This document shows, piece after piece, positions 24,501-33,993 of a stretch of DNA of 64,000 nt. Every line of letters starts with the position of its first letter. The first letter of the stretch is position 1. A model generated the notes under the pieces. That model did not search any database and was not told where the DNA came from. It was given only the letters and a program-made list of their open reading frames with translations. The DNA lies in contig NZ_JMKU01000018.1 of assembly GCF_000687165.1 (NCBI RefSeq), positions 86,016-150,015 of the forward strand, given 5' to 3'. Source of the DNA: Paracidovorax oryzae ATCC 19882 (GTDB lineage Bacteria; Pseudomonadota; Gammaproteobacteria; Burkholderiales; Burkholderiaceae_C). The position numbers were made by a program, and so were the translations under genes.

Positions 24501-25031
24501 TCAGCCCGGCCTGCGCTGCATGGACGCAGGCGTGCCTTCGGCGCCGTCCTTGCGGCAGGGCAGGCGCGGCTCGAACTTGCTGCGCTTGATGCTGAAGAAG
24601 GCCTTCACGTTGCGCACGTTGCCGTCGCTGGTGAAGAGCCGCTGCGCGAGCGCCAGGTAGCCCGGCATGTCGGGCGCATGCACCACCAGGATGAAATCCG
24701 GCCCGGGCGAGACCCGGTAGCACTGCTGCACGGCCGCGTCTGCGGTGGCGCGGGCTTCGAAGGCTTCCATGCGCTCTGCGTCCTGCCGGTCCAGCACCAC
24801 CTCCACGATGGCCGTGAGGCCGTGCCCCAGGTGGCGGGCCAGTACGTCCGGCTGCACCAGGGCCACCTCGCGCTCGATCAGCCCGGCCTCGTGCAGCCGC
24901 TTCACGCGGCGCAGGCAGGTGGGAGGGGACACATGCACCATCGCCGCCAATGCCTGGTTGCTCAGCGAGGCATCGCGCTGCAGGGCGTCGAGCAACTGCA
25001 GGTCGGTGTCGTCGGGGAATTTTTCTTCCAT
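24501..25031 (-). CDS. Lrp/AsnC-family transcriptional regulator
   Basis: This 176-residue protein has an N-terminal helix-turn-helix (LQLLDALQRDASLSNQALAAMVHVSPPTCLRRVKRLHEAGLI). A C-terminal RAM effector domain follows (AVQQCYRVSPGPDFILVVHAPDMPGYLALAQRLF, then VRNVKAFFSIKRSKFEPRLP). It probably senses an amino acid and controls the adjacent exporter. A/T-rich palindromic motifs between this gene and glmS are candidate binding sites. A proline-containing tail of about 15 residues extends past the usual end. Confidence 0.92.
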   Translation of the reverse strand: MEEKFPDDTDLQLLDALQRDASLSNQALAAMVHVSPPTCLRRVKRLHEAGLIEREVALVQPDVLARHLGHGLTAIVEVVLDRQDAERMEAFEARATADAAVQQCYRVSPGPDFILVVHAPDMPGYLALAQRLFTSDGNVRNVKAFFSIKRSKFEPRLPCRKDGAEGTPASMQRRPG

Positions 25032-25050
25032 GGATTCTGATTTTATGAAA

Positions 25051-25120
25051 GAAAATTCAGAATTGCATTTGGTGGGAAATTTTCGTTCATTCGTATAGCT
25101 AAAAATGACGAGAAATTTCT
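25051..25120. promoter_or_regulatory. cluster of GAAA/TTTC motifs, candidate Lrp-type sites
   Basis: Three related A/T-rich motifs stand out in GC-rich surroundings: GAAAATTC at 25051-25058, GAAATTTTC at 25076-25084, and the perfect palindrome AGAAATTTCT at 25111-25120. They lie just upstream of the Lrp gene and before glmS, so autoregulation is likely and an effect on glmS is possible. Confidence 0.4.
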
Positions 25121-25210
25121 TTGTGCCCTGCCTAATATCGCGGCAGTTCCGGCCTGCAGGCTGGGGCGTCTGTCCATCGTTTCGCCTTTCGTTCCTCAGG
25201 AGTTCAGGCC

Positions 25211-27100
<1,890 letters not shown>

Positions 27101-27211
27101 GGGAGAACGCGCCACGCGCTGGGCTCCCGCGAGGCCCGCGGCCGGCCATCCGGGCGGGCCGGGTGGGCCAACGCTCGTTTCGCCGTACCGTGAGGCTACG
27201 GCGCGCCATGA

Positions 27212-28750
27212 TCACCGCCGGGCCGCGGGCCGACCCAGCTTCCGGCCCAGCCGCTTCCATCCGATGGCGACACCCGTCAGGCTGAGCGCGGCCCCTCCCG
27301 CGCTGAACAGCACCATCAGCATGTCCCACAGGGGGCGGCGATCCAGCAGGGGGAGCCAGTCCCAGCTGTGCAACATGGCGAACAGCCAACGCCCCGTCCG
27401 GCGCGTGCGGTCGCTTCGGCTGATCACCGCCCCGGTGACCGGATCCAGGTGCACCCAGGTCTGGTGGGGATCGTCGAAAAGGATGCGCACCACCGGCAAG
27501 GGCTTGTCGCCGCCGCCCGTCATGGTGTGAGGTGATCGCTGGTAATAGTAGAGGTCGTATGCGTCCAGCGTCTCCACTGCCTTGACCGGTGCCGGCACGA
27601 GCAAGCCAGCGGCAGCAAGGGTTTCAGACCGGTCGAGTACACGGACTGCCGCCGTGGCCGCATCGAGCACGACAGGTCTTCCAGCGGGGCTGCTGGCAAG
27701 CACCAGGTCTTGTCCGGTAGTGCGGGTCCAGCGCAATTCGCGGATCGAGGGCCCGGCGGTCGCCAGCAGTGCGCCGGGAGATGCCGCCGTGGCCGCCACC
27801 TGCAACGGCCCGCCGTCCATGGCCTGGGTGCGCAGGGGCGGCGCCGCGCTATCGAGCACCTTCCAGGGATTCATGGACATCAGGCCGCTGAACACCCATG
27901 TGAGCGTGATCACGCCGAAGAGCAGGCCCGCGACATGGTGCCAGCGCATCAGCGCACCCTGGTACGGCGAACGCGACCCGCTCCTGTATCTCCGCGTGAA
28001 CCGCCACCGCAGGACTCCGATAACCATGCCGGTGAGGGCCACGGCGATACCTGCGATGGACAGCCCGTTCACGATGTCGGCCCACCACCTGTCGAACGCA
28101 TTGCCCCGGAAGGCATAGAGCCAATGGATCCAGGCGCCCGCGTAGTTCCAGCTGCGTTCGGTACGGGTCGCATCGCGCACCACTTCGCCCGTCCTGCCCG
28201 AGATGTAGAGCCGCGTGCCCTGCAGGTCGTGCAGTTGCACCAGGTGCAAAGGCCTGTGGGCATCCAGTCCACGGGAATGCGTCATTGCGTCCTCATCGAT
28301 GGATCCTTCATATTCCATGGGCACCGACGGCACGCCGGCGTAGGCCGCTGCACTCGCCAGGGCCTCGGCCCGGCCCGCTTCCCGCAGCACCGCGCCCGTG
28401 AAGGCATCGATGGCGACCGTTCCCGCGCCCGGCGGACGGCGCTTGCCCGCAGGAGCGGCGCCGTCCAAAGGGACCGCAAGGTATACCGGCTGGCCGCCAC
28501 GCGACGCCAGCAGGCGCAGGTCCTGCAGCGGGCCGGAAACCCCCGCGCGGTCCAGCGCTTCCCGTGGGCCCAGGTATCGCGCCGGGGCCTCCAGCACGGG
28601 AAGGTGTGCGAGCCGTTCCGAGGATGTGAGCTTGGGATAGCCCACGTACATCATCACGACGCCGGAAACGAACCACATGGCGAAGAACGCGCACACCACG
28701 ATGCCAAGCCAGCGATGGGCCAGGAACACCCAGCGTTTGATGCCGTGCAT
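27212..28750 (-). CDS. PepSY-associated membrane protein
   Basis: This 512-residue protein begins with FLAHRWLGIVVCAFFAMWFVSGVVMMYV, the first helix of the PepSY_TM family. It has four to five membrane helices with large periplasmic loops, and MRWHHVAGLLFGVITLTWVFSGLMSMNPW repeats the first-helix pattern in the middle. Conserved histidines in both helices may bind haem or metal. Such proteins accompany TonB receptors and are thought to act as ferric-siderophore or metal reductases at the inner membrane. It is the last gene of the operon DUF2946 - TonB receptor - PepSY, 12 bases after the receptor. Confidence 0.87.
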   Translation of the reverse strand: MHGIKRWVFLAHRWLGIVVCAFFAMWFVSGVVMMYVGYPKLTSSERLAHLPVLEAPARYLGPREALDRAGVSGPLQDLRLLASRGGQPVYLAVPLDGAAPAGKRRPPGAGTVAIDAFTGAVLREAGRAEALASAAAYAGVPSVPMEYEGSIDEDAMTHSRGLDAHRPLHLVQLHDLQGTRLYISGRTGEVVRDATRTERSWNYAGAWIHWLYAFRGNAFDRWWADIVNGLSIAGIAVALTGMVIGVLRWRFTRRYRSGSRSPYQGALMRWHHVAGLLFGVITLTWVFSGLMSMNPWKVLDSAAPPLRTQAMDGGPLQVAATAASPGALLATAGPSIRELRWTRTTGQDLVLASSPAGRPVVLDAATAAVRVLDRSETLAAAGLLVPAPVKAVETLDAYDLYYYQRSPHTMTGGGDKPLPVVRILFDDPHQTWVHLDPVTGAVISRSDRTRRTGRWLFAMLHSWDWLPLLDRRPLWDMLMVLFSAGGAALSLTGVAIGWKRLGRKLGRPAARR

Positions 28751-28762
28751 GGTGCTTCCGGG

Positions 28763-30976
28763 TCAGAATGCGGCGCGCAACGTAATGTCCGCCGTGCGTG
28801 GCGCACCCAGGTAGACCTGGGTGGTGCCGGCATTGGCCGCGTAGATCCTGTCCGTCGCGTTGCGGATGCGGCCCACGACGGACACAGTCTTGGTGACTCG
28901 GTAGCTCAGGCCCAGGTCGATCAGCGTGTAGCGGGGCCAAGCCAGGGTGTTGGCCGCGTCGGCATAGACCCGGCCCACGTGGCGCACGCCCACGATCCCT
29001 GACCACTGCGGGGAGAAGCGGTAGGTGTTCCAGAGGTTCGCCACCTGGGACGGCGTGTTGGTGGGGGTCTTGCCGGCGAGGGAGACGCCGCCCTGCGTGT
29101 AGCGGTCGTACCTGGCATCCACGGAGGTGACATTGCCCTGCACCGACCAGCGTGGCGTCACCTGCAGGCCGACGGCCAGTTCCACTCCCCTGGAGGACTG
29201 CTCGCCCACCAGCACCGTCAGCGCGGAATTGGCGGGGTCTTGCGAGGCGATGTTGTTGCGCGTGATGCGGTATACCGCCAGTGTGGCGGAGCCCTTTCCG
29301 TCCCAGAAGTCCATCTTGCTGCCGACCTCGAACTGGCGTCCCGTGGTGAGGCTGCTGTTGTTCGCCACGTCGGCGAAGGATGCCGTCGACAGGACGCCGG
29401 AGGGTGGGTCGGCCGCTGTCGCGTACTGGGCATAGAGGTTGGCGTCGGGGGCGAAGTCCCATACCAGGCCGATGCGCCCGGTCGTCGGCTGGTAGCTTCG
29501 GCTGAAGCGCGCAGGGGCCGACGCCGTCACTGCGCGGCGATTGGTCAGGTCGAGGTCGATGCGCTCGTGCCGCAGTGCCGTCACCAGGCTGACCGTGGGC
29601 ACCAGGACCGTCCGGTTCTCCAGGTAGGCCGCGACCGTGGTGACCTGGTTGTCACGGTCCGGATTGAACGCGGGGGAAGTCCCTGCGATGGAGAAGAAGT
29701 TCTCGGTCGTGAATCGGTAGGGATCGACCGTGCTGACCGTCCCTGCGATGCTGTTGGGAAAGCGGGTCTGGCGGTTGCGGCTGACGTCGATGCCGCCGAC
29801 CCAGTCGCTCTTCCTGCCGGCCCATTGCCCCTTGTAGATCGCCTCGAAACGGTCGCCGACCACGCCCTGGTCGTGGCGCTGCAGCAGCGTTCCGGAGCGG
29901 ATGACGCCGGTGTTGCCGGGGTTGTAGCGATAGCTCTCCACGTTGCGGTAGTCCCGCAGCGCGTCGTAGACGTAGAAGGTGTTCCTGAACTGCAGGGCGT
30001 CGTCCAGGCGCCAGTCGGCGACGGACCGCAGCCACTGGACGCGCTGGGCGTAGATGCCATCGGCCGCGTTGTAGTTCTTGAAACGGATGCCCGGATCCAC
30101 GCGCAGCCGGCCGGCGGCGGGGTTGAGGACCGGCGTGCCCCAGTAGGGCCGGTCCACGTGCTCATCCTGGTATTCGTAGGCCAGCACATGAGAGAGGCCG
30201 CCGCCCAGGTCCGACAGCAGCGACGCGGCGACCTGCGTGGAACGCGATCCCGTCCCGTCGGTCCAGCTGTCGGTATCGCGGTGGTTGGCATCGAAACGCA
30301 TGTAGTGGCTGCCGGCCTGGACGCCATCACCGGCAATGCGGCGGTTGATGCCGAACGAAGCTTCCTTGAGGCCATGGCTGCCGAGGCGCAGCTGGGCTTC
30401 GGTGAAGTCGGTGCGCTCGGCCACCTTGGTGATGTAGTTGATCGTTCCGCCCACGGCGCCGGCGCCGTACAGGAAGCCCGATGCGCCGCCGATGGCTTCC
30501 ACACGGTCGTAGATCCAGCTGTCTACCGGCCGCGCTGCGATCGTGTACTGGACGTTGATGCCGTTGAAGAGCTGGCTGAGTGAAGCACCACTGAATCCAC
30601 GGTAGCTCACGCCGATGCTGCCCGGCGCGTTGTGCGCGGTCACGCCGGGTATGGCGCGCAGGATTTCCTGCGTGTCCTGCGCCCCTCGGGCATCGATGGC
30701 GGCGCGGTCCACCACCGTGACGGTGGCTGGAGTCTGCCGGGCGGTGAGTCCGAGGCGGCTGCCCGTTTCCGCGGGGGCATCGAGGTTGAGCCGGCCGGTC
30801 GGGGTCGCTTGGTCGCCGCGCACGCTCACCTCCGGAAGCGTCGCATCCGGCACCTGGGCACACGCAGGTGCCGGTTGCAACAGCAAGGTGATGGAGGCCC
30901 AGGTCAGGGCGCAATAGGCAAGAGGAAGCGTGGACCAGGCGCGCGCTGCGCCGGTGCCGATGTCAGAAGCGGGCAT
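28763..30976 (-). CDS. TonB-dependent outer-membrane receptor (siderophore type)
   Basis: This 737-residue protein has a signal peptide ending near PACAQ, then a TonB-box-like LPEVSVRG. The plug domain follows (TPATVTVVDRAAIDARGAQDTQEILRAIPGV; RVEAIGGASGFLYGAGAVGGTINYITK), and then a 22-strand barrel ending in ITLRAAF with the terminal phenylalanine required for outer-membrane insertion. The start at 30976 gives a normal signal peptide; 31081 would add a long non-signal stretch. It probably imports a ferric siderophore or another metal chelate; the ligand cannot be told. No Fur-box-like sequence is visible before it. Confidence 0.93.
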   Translation of the reverse strand: MPASDIGTGAARAWSTLPLAYCALTWASITLLLQPAPACAQVPDATLPEVSVRGDQATPTGRLNLDAPAETGSRLGLTARQTPATVTVVDRAAIDARGAQDTQEILRAIPGVTAHNAPGSIGVSYRGFSGASLSQLFNGINVQYTIAARPVDSWIYDRVEAIGGASGFLYGAGAVGGTINYITKVAERTDFTEAQLRLGSHGLKEASFGINRRIAGDGVQAGSHYMRFDANHRDTDSWTDGTGSRSTQVAASLLSDLGGGLSHVLAYEYQDEHVDRPYWGTPVLNPAAGRLRVDPGIRFKNYNAADGIYAQRVQWLRSVADWRLDDALQFRNTFYVYDALRDYRNVESYRYNPGNTGVIRSGTLLQRHDQGVVGDRFEAIYKGQWAGRKSDWVGGIDVSRNRQTRFPNSIAGTVSTVDPYRFTTENFFSIAGTSPAFNPDRDNQVTTVAAYLENRTVLVPTVSLVTALRHERIDLDLTNRRAVTASAPARFSRSYQPTTGRIGLVWDFAPDANLYAQYATAADPPSGVLSTASFADVANNSSLTTGRQFEVGSKMDFWDGKGSATLAVYRITRNNIASQDPANSALTVLVGEQSSRGVELAVGLQVTPRWSVQGNVTSVDARYDRYTQGGVSLAGKTPTNTPSQVANLWNTYRFSPQWSGIVGVRHVGRVYADAANTLAWPRYTLIDLGLSYRVTKTVSVVGRIRNATDRIYAANAGTTQVYLGAPRTADITLRAAF

Positions 30977-31099
30977 AAAAATCCGTGCGATGGCACACAG
31001 CCCCGCCTTGCTCGCATGAGAGGGCAGGAAGACCGTGGCCGCTGAATGAGTGAAGAGCGTGGAGACGCAGGTTTGCGTCAAGGCTCCAGGAGGTTCAGT

Positions 31100-31459
31100 T
31101 CAGGGATGCACGGGTGGACCGCGCCCTGGCAGAGGGGCGGCGGTGGCCGCTGCGATACGTGCAGCGGGAATCGACTGGAAGGCATGCGCCAGCGGCAGCG
31201 GCATGGAGACCGCCGGGACCACCGGATGGGGAGGAGGCGCACCCGTGGGCAGGCAGAGTGCGCAGTGCATGGCGGTGGCATCCAGTTCCTGCGTGCCTTC
31301 GTCTGTGGTGAGAACCAGTTTGACGGTGGCGCCGTCGCTGCAGACCATCTCCACCATCTGCGGATGGATGAATGGAGAAGCTGCCGCCACGCCCAGCGAC
31401 AACGCGAACCACGCCAGCGCAAGCCTTGGCAGGAGGGTGAGCGTACGCAGGAGGTGCAT
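31100..31459 (-). CDS. DUF2946-like small secreted protein
   Basis: This 119-residue protein has a signal peptide (LLPRLALAWFALSLGVAAASP). A short domain with three cysteines follows, MVCSDGATVKLVL and MHCALCLP, and then a Pro/Ala-rich end. The CALC pair and the neighbouring Met/His suggest metal binding, and DUF2946 proteins commonly precede TonB receptors. It is the first gene of the three-gene operon. The start at 31459 is chosen because the signal peptide begins there; 31498 is in frame but adds a Pro-rich lead. Confidence 0.75.
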   Translation of the reverse strand: MHLLRTLTLLPRLALAWFALSLGVAAASPFIHPQMVEMVCSDGATVKLVLTTDEGTQELDATAMHCALCLPTGAPPPHPVVPAVSMPLPLAHAFQSIPAARIAAATAAPLPGRGPPVHP

Positions 31460-31508
31460 CGCAGGAATTATCCCGCTTGGGGAAGGAGGACGGAGCACGC
31501 CGGGCGGC

Positions 31509-32387
31509 TCACACGCCCAGCAACTTCTCCAGCGCCTCCACCCGGTGCCGCCGCGGCACCGTGATGGCGTAGAAGCTCTCGGTCAGTTCGCTCGACTGGC
31601 CGGCGATCACCAGCAGCCCGCTTTTCAGTTCGTCCTGCACCACCACCTCGGACAGCAGCGACAGCCAGCCGCTGTCGCGGGCGATCAGGCGCAGCAGGGC
31701 CATGTCGTCCACTTCGGCGCGCAGGCGCGGTGCCACGCCGGCCGAAGCGCACAGTGCGTCGAAAGGCCCGCGCACGGCATGGCGGGGGCCGGGCAGGGCG
31801 ATGTCCATGCCGTGCAGGTCATGCGGCACGCGCAGGCCCCCGGCCGGCCAGCGGTGGGCCGGGCCCACGATCGAGATGGCCTGGCTGGCCAGGAAGCGGC
31901 AGTGCAGGGGCCGGCCCGGGTCGGCCGGCACGCTCTGGTTGGCCAGCACGACGTCCAGCTGGTGCTCGAGCAGCCGCTGCAGCAGGTCGTCCAGCAGGCC
32001 CGATTCGAGGGTCAGCACCACGTCGGGGTCGGCCAGCAGCGGGCGCAGCAGGTTCTCCTGGTAGTTGCGCGACATGGTGGCGACCGCGCCCACGCGCAGC
32101 CGGGTCATCCCCTGGCTGCGGCCCTGCAGCCGCCCCAGCAGTTCCTGGCCCAGGCCGAAGATGTCCTCGGCATACGACAGCACGACCTGCCCCGCCTCGG
32201 TCAGCACCATCCGCCGGTTCTCGCGCGTGAACAGCGGCTCGCCCAGCCGTTCCTCCAGTTGGCGGATCTGGGCAGAGAGCGCCGACTGCGAGGCATGGAC
32301 CTCCTCGGCCGCCCGTGTCAGGTGGCCCAGCTTGGCCACCCGCCAGAAGTAGAAAAGGTGGTGAAAGTTGAGCTGCTCGAGGCGCAT
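31509..32387 (-). CDS. LysR-family regulator (NhaR-like), divergent from dabB
   Basis: This 292-residue protein has the helix-turn-helix FHHLFYFWRVAKLGHLTRAAEEVHASQSALSAQIRQLEERLGEPLF at about 8-52. The opening LNFHHLFYFW is typical of the NhaR branch. The effector domain holds ALPGPRHAVRGPFDALC. It is divergent from the dabB-dabA operon with 76 bases between the starts, and an A/T-rich inverted repeat lies in that gap, so it is the likely regulator of inorganic-carbon uptake. Confidence 0.92.
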   Translation of the reverse strand: MRLEQLNFHHLFYFWRVAKLGHLTRAAEEVHASQSALSAQIRQLEERLGEPLFTRENRRMVLTEAGQVVLSYAEDIFGLGQELLGRLQGRSQGMTRLRVGAVATMSRNYQENLLRPLLADPDVVLTLESGLLDDLLQRLLEHQLDVVLANQSVPADPGRPLHCRFLASQAISIVGPAHRWPAGGLRVPHDLHGMDIALPGPRHAVRGPFDALCASAGVAPRLRAEVDDMALLRLIARDSGWLSLLSEVVVQDELKSGLLVIAGQSSELTESFYAITVPRRHRVEALEKLLGV

Positions 32388-32395
32388 TGTTCTCT

Positions 32396-32421
32396 TTAAA
32401 AGATCAATCTGTTTCTTTTAA
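32396..32421. promoter_or_regulatory. inverted repeat TTAAAAGA-N10-TCTTTTAA in the dab promoter
   Basis: Arms of eight bases pair perfectly across a ten-base spacer. It lies between the LysR gene and dabB, in a stretch far richer in A/T than its surroundings, and is a candidate LysR operator for both genes. Confidence 0.5.
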
Positions 32422-32463
32422 TGAATTTTACAGAACATGTGCGGGTGGCCACCATGGCGACCC

Positions 32464-33975
32464 ATGCAAGACCTCGACTTTTTCCTCTCCACCGCCGCGC
32501 TGCTGCCCGCGGCGCTGATGCTGTGCACCGCGGCCGGGCTGTCGCTTCACCGGGGTGCGGTGCGACCTGCCTGGGTTGCGCTGCACGCGGCGTCTGCACT
32601 GGGCCTGGTGGGTGCGGTGGCCGCAATGGCCGGCTTGATCTCCGGAGCCTCTGCACCGCCCGCCCCCTGGCTGCGCCAGACGCTGCCGGGCACCGCCGTC
32701 GCGGTGCTGGTGCAGGCGCTGGGCGGGGTGGTGGGCGTGTTCTCGGCCCGCTACCTGGAGGGCGAGCCGCGCCAGGCCCGCTACGCCGCCGCGCTGGCCG
32801 CGGTACTGGGTGGCGTGCAGGTGCTGCTGCTGGCCGACCACTGGGCCGTGCTGATAGCAGCCTGGGCCGGCATCGGCCTGGCGCTGGAGCGGCTGCTGTG
32901 CTTCTATGCGGACCGCCCGTTCGCGCTGCTGGCCGCGCACAAGAAGCGCGTGGCCGACCGCGCGGCCGACGGGCTGCTGGTCGCTGCCGCGGCGCTGAGC
33001 TGGCATGCGGTGGGCAGCGGCTCGCTGGGTGACCTGGCGGCCCATGTGCAGGCCGCGGGCCTGTCCGTGCCGCTGCAGGTGGCTGCCGTGCTGCTGGTGG
33101 CCGCCGTCGTGTTGCGCACCGCGCTGATGCCGGTGCACGGCTGGCTGATCCAGGTGATGGAGGCACCCACGCCCGTGTCGGCGCTGCTGCATGCCGGGGT
33201 CGTGAACCTGGGGGGCGTGGTGCTGATCCGCTGCGCGCCGCTGCTGGAACACGCCATGCCGGCGCGCGCCCTCCTCGTTGCGCTGGGGCTGGCGACGGCG
33301 CTGGGCGCCGGCCTGGTGATGCTCACCCGCATCAGCATCAAGGTGCGGCTGGCCTGGAGCACCGTCGCGCAAATGGGCTTCATGCTGGTCGAATGCGGCC
33401 TGGGCCTCTACACCCTCGCGGCGCTGCACCTGCTGGGCCATTCCATCTACAAGGCGCATGCCTTCCTGGCCGCGTCCGACGTGGTGCGGCAGACCCGGGC
33501 GCGTGCGCTGCGGCCGCCGCAGCTGCCGGCCCGCGCCAGCCTGCTGGCGGCGCCGCTGCTGGCCGGGGCGGTCGTGGCGGCGGTGGGCGGCGGCTGGCCG
33601 CTGTGGTGGACGGGCGTGATGGCGCTGGCCTGGGCGCCGCTGCTGTGGGCACCGGGGCTGCGGCAATTGGCCGCGGGCCTGGCCGCCACGGCGGTGCTGA
33701 CGGCCGTGGCCCGCGCCGCCCACGCGCTGCCGCTGGGCCTGCACGACGCGCCGCACGACGTGCTGGGCTTCCTGGCCCTGGCCGGCATGGCCGTGCTCTA
33801 CGCCGTGCTCGTCGCGCTGCAGATGCGCCCGCAGGCACTGCTCACGGCGCGCCGCTGGAGCTACGCCGGCTTCTATCTCGACGAGTTCTACACCCGCTGG
33901 AGCCTGCGCCTGTGGCCGCGCCGCTGGACGCCCACGCCGGCCACACCGCCTGCTTCCCGCCCCGCCGCGATCTGA
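32464..33975 (+). CDS. dabB: DabB-type proton-conducting membrane subunit (NuoL-like)
   Basis: This 503-residue protein with about 13 helices belongs to the NADH-quinone oxidoreductase subunit 5 / Mrp antiporter family. It shows LMPVHGWLIQVMEAPTPVSALLHAGVVNLGGVVLIR with the proton-path lysine/histidine pattern and HLLGHSIYKAHAFLAAS. No other complex I gene is nearby, and DabA follows 18 bases downstream, which identifies it as the DabB partner that couples a cation gradient to CO2 hydration. Start at 32464; 32437 is possible, and neither has a clear ribosome-binding site. Confidence 0.9.
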   Translation: MQDLDFFLSTAALLPAALMLCTAAGLSLHRGAVRPAWVALHAASALGLVGAVAAMAGLISGASAPPAPWLRQTLPGTAVAVLVQALGGVVGVFSARYLEGEPRQARYAAALAAVLGGVQVLLLADHWAVLIAAWAGIGLALERLLCFYADRPFALLAAHKKRVADRAADGLLVAAAALSWHAVGSGSLGDLAAHVQAAGLSVPLQVAAVLLVAAVVLRTALMPVHGWLIQVMEAPTPVSALLHAGVVNLGGVVLIRCAPLLEHAMPARALLVALGLATALGAGLVMLTRISIKVRLAWSTVAQMGFMLVECGLGLYTLAALHLLGHSIYKAHAFLAASDVVRQTRARALRPPQLPARASLLAAPLLAGAVVAAVGGGWPLWWTGVMALAWAPLLWAPGLRQLAAGLAATAVLTAVARAAHALPLGLHDAPHDVLGFLALAGMAVLYAVLVALQMRPQALLTARRWSYAGFYLDEFYTRWSLRLWPRRWTPTPATPPASRPAAI

Positions 33976-33993
33976 CAGAGAAAGAAAAAGACC

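Noticed and set aside
25032..25210. glmS ribozyme or GlmY/GlmZ target before glmS
   Set aside because: No ribozyme core is recognisable in the 180-base leader, and A/T-rich motifs there are better explained by Lrp binding.
30977..31510. Fur box for the TonB receptor operon
   Set aside because: I looked for GATAAT-type repeats in both orientations; only a weak GGGATAATTCC-like stretch near 31465 is present, which is not enough.
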